Assembly: GCF_034808145.1 (NCBI RefSeq)
Contig: NZ_JAXHGM010000007.1
Span: 1-64,000 of the forward strand
Length of the DNA stretch: 64,000 nt
DNA from: Halorubellus sp034808145
GTDB lineage: Archaea; Halobacteriota; Halobacteria; Halobacteriales; Natrialbaceae
Direction of reading: 5' to 3'
Shown here: in pieces, positions 61,128 through 64,000 of the stretch
How the letters are laid out: the number at the start of each line of letters is the position of its first letter
How positions within the stretch are numbered: position 1 is the stretch's first letter
The notes under the pieces: model-generated
Databases searched by the model: none
The model's input: only the letters and a program-made list of their open reading frames with translations
Told to the model about the DNA's origin: nothing
Position numbers and translations under genes: made by a program

Positions 61128-61541
61128 GTGATATACGCGACCCGCGGGCTCCTCGAGGTGCTTTGCGAGTTCGCCGACGACGCGGAACCGAACTCCGTCA
61201 CCGCCGCCCTGGCGACGACGGCGGCCGGCGACCTCGACGGCGACATCGCCGACGCCGCCCCGGAGAAACCCGTCTTCACGGACTTCTACATGCCCCAGAC
61301 CGGGGAGAGCATCACCGCCGTCTTCGGGATGAACCTCTCGACGCCCTCGGCGCAGACACAGGGCCGGTTCGTCTCCCACCCCGACGGCAACCCCGAGATA
61401 TCCATCGAGGACGACCTGCACGCGTACGTGTTCGTCGCCGTTCCACCGTGGACGCCCGAGAACGTCGCCGTCTACGACCGGCGGAGCAACCGCGAGGAAC
61501 TCGTCGTCGTCGACGCGGAACCGCCGGAAGCGGACATCTGA
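61128..61541 (+). CDS. Conserved haloarchaeal protein of unknown function
   Basis: From GTG 61128 the 137-aa protein starts MIYATRGLLEVLCEFADDAE and includes FTDFYMPQTGESITAVFGMN, TQGRFVSHPDGNPEIS and AYVFVAVPPWTPENVAVYD. This is a recurrent haloarchaeal protein with an alpha-beta look and an SHP tripeptide. Its function is unknown to me. The tripeptide hints at a metal site, but no second ligand set is obvious. The frame is open upstream, yet no better start exists. Confidence 0.72.
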   Translation: MIYATRGLLEVLCEFADDAEPNSVTAALATTAAGDLDGDIADAAPEKPVFTDFYMPQTGESITAVFGMNLSTPSAQTQGRFVSHPDGNPEISIEDDLHAYVFVAVPPWTPENVAVYDRRSNREELVVVDAEPPEADI

Positions 61542-61621
61542 CCGACAGACCCACCACCGGGAGCCGGCGGATTAGGGCAGTCAGATGCCGGGTGAGGCCG
61601 CTTACTGAAGGACGCGGAGAA

Positions 61622-61747
61622 CCGGCGACCGCCAGGTCGCCGGATGCTGTAACAGTCTGGGTGGCCGTCGGATGCTGGAACAGTCTGCTTCCTTGAAGAC
61701 GCGGGGGAACCGGCGGCCTGGAGGCCGCCGGACGCTAGAACAGTCCG
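61622..61747. repeat. Hairpin repeats just beyond the glmS stop codon
   Basis: Two perfect 9-bp hairpins with 4-nt loops lie at 61622-61643 (CCGGCGACC/GGTCGCCGG) and 61710-61731 (CCGGCGGCC/GGCCGCCGG). They differ at one base pair, A-T against G-C, so pairing is kept. Each is followed by the same 19-bp tail, CGGATGCTGTAACAGTCTG or a variant, and a third tail without a hairpin lies at 61669-61687. The block starts 2 bp past the glmS stop. It could end or stabilise the glmS message. Confidence 0.75.
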
Positions 61748-61748
61748 C

Positions 61749-63779
61749 TTACTCGACGGTGACGCTCTTCGCGAGGTTCCGGGGTTTGTCGATGGCGCGC
61801 CCGAGTTCGTTCGCGACGTGGTACGCGAACAGCTGGAGGCCGACGTTCGCGACGAGCGGTTCGAGAGCGCCGAGGTCGGGGATCTCGATTTCGACGTCGA
61901 GGTAGTTCGCGGCGGCGTCGTACGACGAGAACCCGACGACGGGTGCGCCCCGGGACTCGACCTCCTTGACGTTGTTCAGGGTCTCCTTGGGTCGAGCACC
62001 GTCTGTGAGGACGGTGAGGACGGGCGTGTTCTCGGTGACGAGCGCGAGCGTCCCGTGCTTGAGTTCGCCCGACGGGAACCCCTCGGCGTGCACGTACGCG
62101 ATCTCCTTGAGCTTCAGTGCGCCTTCGAGCGCGACGGCGGCACCGAGCTGTCGGCCGACGAAGAAGTACGCGTCCTCGTCGACGTACTCGCTCGCGACCG
62201 CCTCGAGTCGGTCGGACGCGTCGAGGAGCTGCTGGACGGCGCCCGGGAGTCCGCGGAGGTTCTCGAGGAGGTGGCTCGCGCGCTCGGACGGCAGGCTACC
62301 GCGCCGACGCCCGATGTGCACCGTCAGGAGGGAGAGCGCCGTCACCTGCGCGGCGAACGTCTTCGTCGCCGCGACACCGATCTCGGGGCCAGCGCGGATG
62401 TAGAGCGCGTCGTCGGCCTCCCTCGCCGCCGTGCTCCCGACGGTGTTCGTCACCGCGAGCGTCCGCGCACCAGCCTTCGCCGCCTTCCGCATCGCCGACA
62501 GCGTATCAGCCGTCTCCCCGGACTGCGTGACCGCGACAACGAGCGTCTCCCACGGGTCCCTGCCGCCCGTGAACTCGTACTCGCTCGCGACCTCCACGGT
62601 CACGCGGACGTCCGCGAACCGCTCCAGGAGCCGGCGCGCGTACAGGCCGGCGTGATAGCTCGTCCCGCACGCGACCAGCTGGATCTCCTCGACGTCCTCC
62701 AGGACGCTCGCGGGGAGGTCGAGGTCGAGGTCGACGTCGCCCGCGACCTCGTCCACGCGCCCGGAGAGCGTCTGCCTGAGCGCCCCGGGCTGCTCGTGGA
62801 TCTCCTTGAGCATGTAGTGCTCGTACCCGCCTTTCTCGGCGGCTTCGGCCTCCCAGTCGACGGTCTTGGTCTCGCGGTCGACCCACGCGCCGTCCTGTCG
62901 GACGTCCACGGCGTCCCCGGAGACCCTGGCGACGTCGCCGTCCTCGAGGTACACGACGTCGCGCGTGTGCTCGACGAACGCCGTCACGTCGCTCGCGACG
63001 AAGTTCGCGCCGTCGCCGAGCCCGAGGACGAGCGGGCTGTCCTGGCGCGCGACCACGAGCTCCTCGCGGCCCGCGACGGTCACCGCCACCGCGTAGCTCC
63101 CCTCGAGCCGCGAGACGACCGCCTCGACGGCCGCGACGAGGTCGACGTCACCGAACCCACTGGACGCGCCGGCGGTCCGGTACGCGCTCGCGTCGCCGAC
63201 CGTCTCTCCGTCAGCGTCGTGCGCATCGTCGACGTCCTCGTCGACGCGCCCGCCGTCGCTCGCCGCCTCGCGGCGCGCCGCGAGCTCGGCCTCGAGCAGG
63301 TGCGGGACGACCTCGGTGTCCGTCTCGCTCGAGAAGCCGTGCCCGGCCGCCTCGAGTTCGGCACGCAGCCGGTCGTAGTTCTCGACGATGCCGTTGTGGA
63401 CGACAGCGACGTCACCCGTGCAGTCGGTGTGGGGGTGCGCGTTCGCGTCCGTCGGCTTCCCGTGCGTGCTCCAGCGCGTGTGCCCGACGCCGCACGTCGC
63501 CGGATGCGCGTCCGGGAGGTCGAGGTCGTCGATGACGCCCTGCTGCTTGTGGACGTCGACCGCGTCGTCCTCGACGAGCGCCACGCCCGCCGAGTCGTAC
63601 CCGCGGTACTCGAGGTTCCGCAGGCCGTCGACGAGCACCGGAAGCGCTCGTCCGCCCCCGGTCGGCGTCCCGACGCCGCCGTCCTCGTCGCGGGCCGTCG
63701 CGTCGCCGCCGCGGTCGTCTCGATCGTCGCGTCCATTCCCCCAGTCGTCGTCCGAGGCGTACCCGATGATGCCACACAT
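61749..63779 (-). CDS. glmS: Glutamine-fructose-6-phosphate aminotransferase (isomerizing)
   Basis: The 676-aa enzyme has the glutaminase domain with Cys2 as nucleophile (MCGIIGYAS), LRNLEYRGYDSAGVAL and VGHTRWSTHGKPTDANAHPH. Two sugar-isomerase domains follow (ACGTSYHAGLYARRLLERFA, VTQSGETADTLSAMRKAAK), and the C-terminus ends with LAKSVTVE. It makes glucosamine 6-phosphate from fructose 6-phosphate and glutamine. It is longer than the usual 600 or so residues owing to two acidic inserts, at about 9-45 and 170-209. It follows the glmU-like gene by 3 bp, so the two share a transcript. Confidence 0.95.
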   Translation of the reverse strand: MCGIIGYASDDDWGNGRDDRDDRGGDATARDEDGGVGTPTGGGRALPVLVDGLRNLEYRGYDSAGVALVEDDAVDVHKQQGVIDDLDLPDAHPATCGVGHTRWSTHGKPTDANAHPHTDCTGDVAVVHNGIVENYDRLRAELEAAGHGFSSETDTEVVPHLLEAELAARREAASDGGRVDEDVDDAHDADGETVGDASAYRTAGASSGFGDVDLVAAVEAVVSRLEGSYAVAVTVAGREELVVARQDSPLVLGLGDGANFVASDVTAFVEHTRDVVYLEDGDVARVSGDAVDVRQDGAWVDRETKTVDWEAEAAEKGGYEHYMLKEIHEQPGALRQTLSGRVDEVAGDVDLDLDLPASVLEDVEEIQLVACGTSYHAGLYARRLLERFADVRVTVEVASEYEFTGGRDPWETLVVAVTQSGETADTLSAMRKAAKAGARTLAVTNTVGSTAAREADDALYIRAGPEIGVAATKTFAAQVTALSLLTVHIGRRRGSLPSERASHLLENLRGLPGAVQQLLDASDRLEAVASEYVDEDAYFFVGRQLGAAVALEGALKLKEIAYVHAEGFPSGELKHGTLALVTENTPVLTVLTDGARPKETLNNVKEVESRGAPVVGFSSYDAAANYLDVEIEIPDLGALEPLVANVGLQLFAYHVANELGRAIDKPRNLAKSVTVE

Positions 63780-63782
63780 GCG

Positions 63783-63998
63783 TTATCCCCTCCTGACCTC
63801 GACGTCGCTCGGAACGCGTCCGGAGACCGTACAGCCCGCTTCGACGGTCGCGCCGTCCCCGAGGACGGTTCCCGCCGCGACGGTCGTTCCGCCGCCGACG
63901 GTGGCGTTGTCGCCGACGACCGCACCGAGCGCCACGTCCTCGTAGAGCGTTCCGTCGACGACCACGTCCGACTCGCCGCCGACGACGGTCGCGCCCGC
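63783..63998 (-). CDS. C-terminal part of a GlmU-like nucleotidyltransferase (partial)
   Basis: The 71 residues read so far form left-handed beta-helix turns, with hexapeptides such as AVVGDNATVGGGTTVAAGTV and VLGDGATVEAGCTVSG, ending SDVEVRRG. This is the acyltransferase-like end of sugar-phosphate nucleotidyltransferases of the GlmU type. The rest lies beyond the right edge. Standing 3 bp before glmS, it probably belongs to the UDP-N-acetylglucosamine pathway. Which sugar it uses cannot be judged from this fragment. Confidence 0.8.
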   Translation of the reverse strand, partial: AGATVVGGESDVVVDGTLYEDVALGAVVGDNATVGGGTTVAAGTVLGDGATVEAGCTVSGRVPSDVEVRRG

Positions 63999-64000
63999 GC

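Noticed and set aside
61560..61745. glmS ribozyme or riboswitch
   Set aside because: The hairpins lie after the glmS stop, not in its leader, and show no ribozyme core.

Overview
The window is haloarchaeal chromosomal DNA (class Halobacteria). The signs are very high GC, strongly acidic proteins, twin-arginine lipoproteins, halocyanin, two surface proteins with PGF-type C-terminal sorting signals, a SpoVR/YeaH/PrkA cluster, TrmB and Lrp regulators, and promoters with archaeal TATA boxes close to start codons. The genus cannot be fixed from the sequence alone.

Layout. (1) 1-5571 is a lower-GC accessory region ending at a tRNA-Glu(CTC) gene. It holds an integrase pseudogene broken by one amber codon, a GDP-mannose-type Nudix gene, a decayed archaeal ATPase beside an intact paralogue, and an intact tyrosine integrase downstream of the tRNA 3' end. 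This looks like the remains of one or more tRNA-targeted integrative elements that continue off the left edge. (2) 5642-11715 carries a membrane-anchored winged-helix regulator, a soluble winged-helix regulator, thyX with a LAGLIDADG endonuclease gene overlapping its 5' end, a cupin, a metallo-hydrolase, and a coupled small-protein/P-loop ATPase pair. (3) 11880-18607 is rich in 7TM sensors: one receptor with no kinase, one complete histidine kinase, and one with a degenerate transmitter. Superoxide dismutase and a UbiA-type prenyltransferase lie between them. (4) 18739-25745 contains a CPD-type photolyase, a DASH-type cryptochrome, a phosphotransferase, a DUF1648 membrane protein, a glycerophosphodiesterase and a YjbQ-family protein. 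(5) 25869-29735 encodes two large secreted PGF-CTERM-like proteins. (6) 29904-37606 is a tight leftward operon, prkA-prkA-yeaH-spoVR, with two different PrkA-type P-loop proteins. (7) 38043-41317 has small conserved haloarchaeal genes and a GAF histidine kinase. (8) 41411-45799 is a three-gene coupled cluster (zinc-dependent phospholipase C-like protein, CARDB-like protein, twin-arginine lipoprotein). It is the best candidate here for an undescribed system. (9) 45972-51342 has an aspartoacylase-like enzyme, a CNNM-type CBS transporter, Lrp and TrmB regulators and a HAD hydrolase. (10) 50896-54427 groups a membrane protein, a secreted beta-helix protein, a halocyanin and a p19-like metal-transport protein. 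(11) 54488-61541 holds small zinc-ribbon and hypothetical genes, an eIF2B-family protein, an MFS transporter, a degenerate Nudix protein and UppP. (12) 61560-64000 ends with glmS and the 3' end of a glmU-like gene. Paired hairpin repeats lie just past the glmS stop.

All assignments come from reading translations, motifs and gene order. No database search was run, so DUF names are recalled matches and should be confirmed.
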